A stretch of 6,399 bases of DNA from Nanobdellota archaeon. GTDB taxonomy: Archaea; Nanobdellota; Nanobdellia; SCGC-AAA011-G17; VGLX01. The notes under the pieces are model-generated. The model saw nothing but the letters and a program-made list of their open reading frames with translations, made no database searches and was not told the origin of the DNA. Location of the stretch: positions 1-6,399 of the forward strand of contig JAHIPG010000380.1 in NCBI GenBank assembly GCA_018894775.1. The letters are read 5' to 3'. A program made the translations under genes and the position numbers. Shown here one piece after another: positions 6,365 to 6,399 of the stretch. Positions within the stretch are counted from its first letter, which is position 1. The number at the start of each line of letters is the position of its first letter.

Positions 6365-6399
6365 ATGCAAGCAATAGTACCAGTAGCAGGAACTGGAAC
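6365..6399 (+). CDS. sugar-1-phosphate nucleotidyltransferase, N-terminal fragment
   Basis: Eleven codons, MQAIVPVAGTG followed by a partial Thr codon, run off the right edge. The Val-Pro-Val-Ala-Gly-x-Gly-Thr start is the nucleotide-binding loop of NTP_transferase enzymes, which join NTP to glucose-1-phosphate, mannose-1-phosphate or similar sugars for glycan synthesis. The family is well suggested by the motif and its position right at the N-terminus, but the sugar and nucleotide cannot be told. MobA-like enzymes share a related loop. Confidence 0.65.
   Translation, partial: MQAIVPVAGTG

Overview
The window looks like a piece of an AT-rich archaeal genome, most plausibly a DPANN lineage such as Woesearchaeota or Pacearchaeota. 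The archaeal evidence is an archaeal-type FEN1 whose seven acidic residues fall at the Pyrococcus positions and which ends in a PCNA-binding motif, the start of a Trm5-like tRNA methyltransferase, and archaeal TATA boxes about 25-28 bases ahead of start codons, implying leaderless mRNAs. The phylum is an inference; no rRNA gene or other lineage marker is present.

Layout. Positions 1-2295 (minus strand) form a tight three-gene run transcribed leftward: fen1, a 12-helix MFS-like membrane transporter, and trm5 (cut by the left edge), with 3 bases between each pair. A 79-base divergent promoter region separates fen1 from nnrD (2375-3208, plus), the ATP/ADP-dependent NAD(P)H-hydrate dehydratase. 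Positions 3209-3429 are non-coding. They hold the gspE promoter, four related 12-base half-sites around its TATA box, and repeated ACCAAAAGA words.

Positions 3430-5081 (plus) encode a bacterial-type GspE/PilB secretion or pilus ATPase with N-terminal domain, Walker A and B, and a four-cysteine zinc motif. It is broken into two frames by what looks like one missing C near 4217-4219. Its N-terminus carries a (GA)14 tract of the kind that makes genes phase-variable. Positions 5217-5849 (plus) encode a RecB/Cas4-like PD-(D/E)XK nuclease interrupted by one in-frame TGA at 5604-5606. The nuclease runs tail-to-tail into rpiB (5844-6290, minus), ribose-5-phosphate isomerase B. Divergent from rpiB, the first 11 codons of a sugar nucleotidyltransferase run off the right edge.

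The outer genes (DNA replication and repair, tRNA modification, cofactor repair, pentose phosphates, sugar activation) are intact, compact housekeeping genes. The middle, about 3.2-5.85 kb, behaves like an accessory patch: a bacterial-type ATPase with its own Shine-Dalgarno leader and operator-like repeats, a hypermutable dinucleotide tract, two single-base lesions in adjacent genes, and a 14-base direct repeat on either side of gspE. The most interesting hypothesis is a regulated, phase-variable and possibly transferred secretion/pilus ATPase. The main alternative for the two lesions is sequencing or assembly error.
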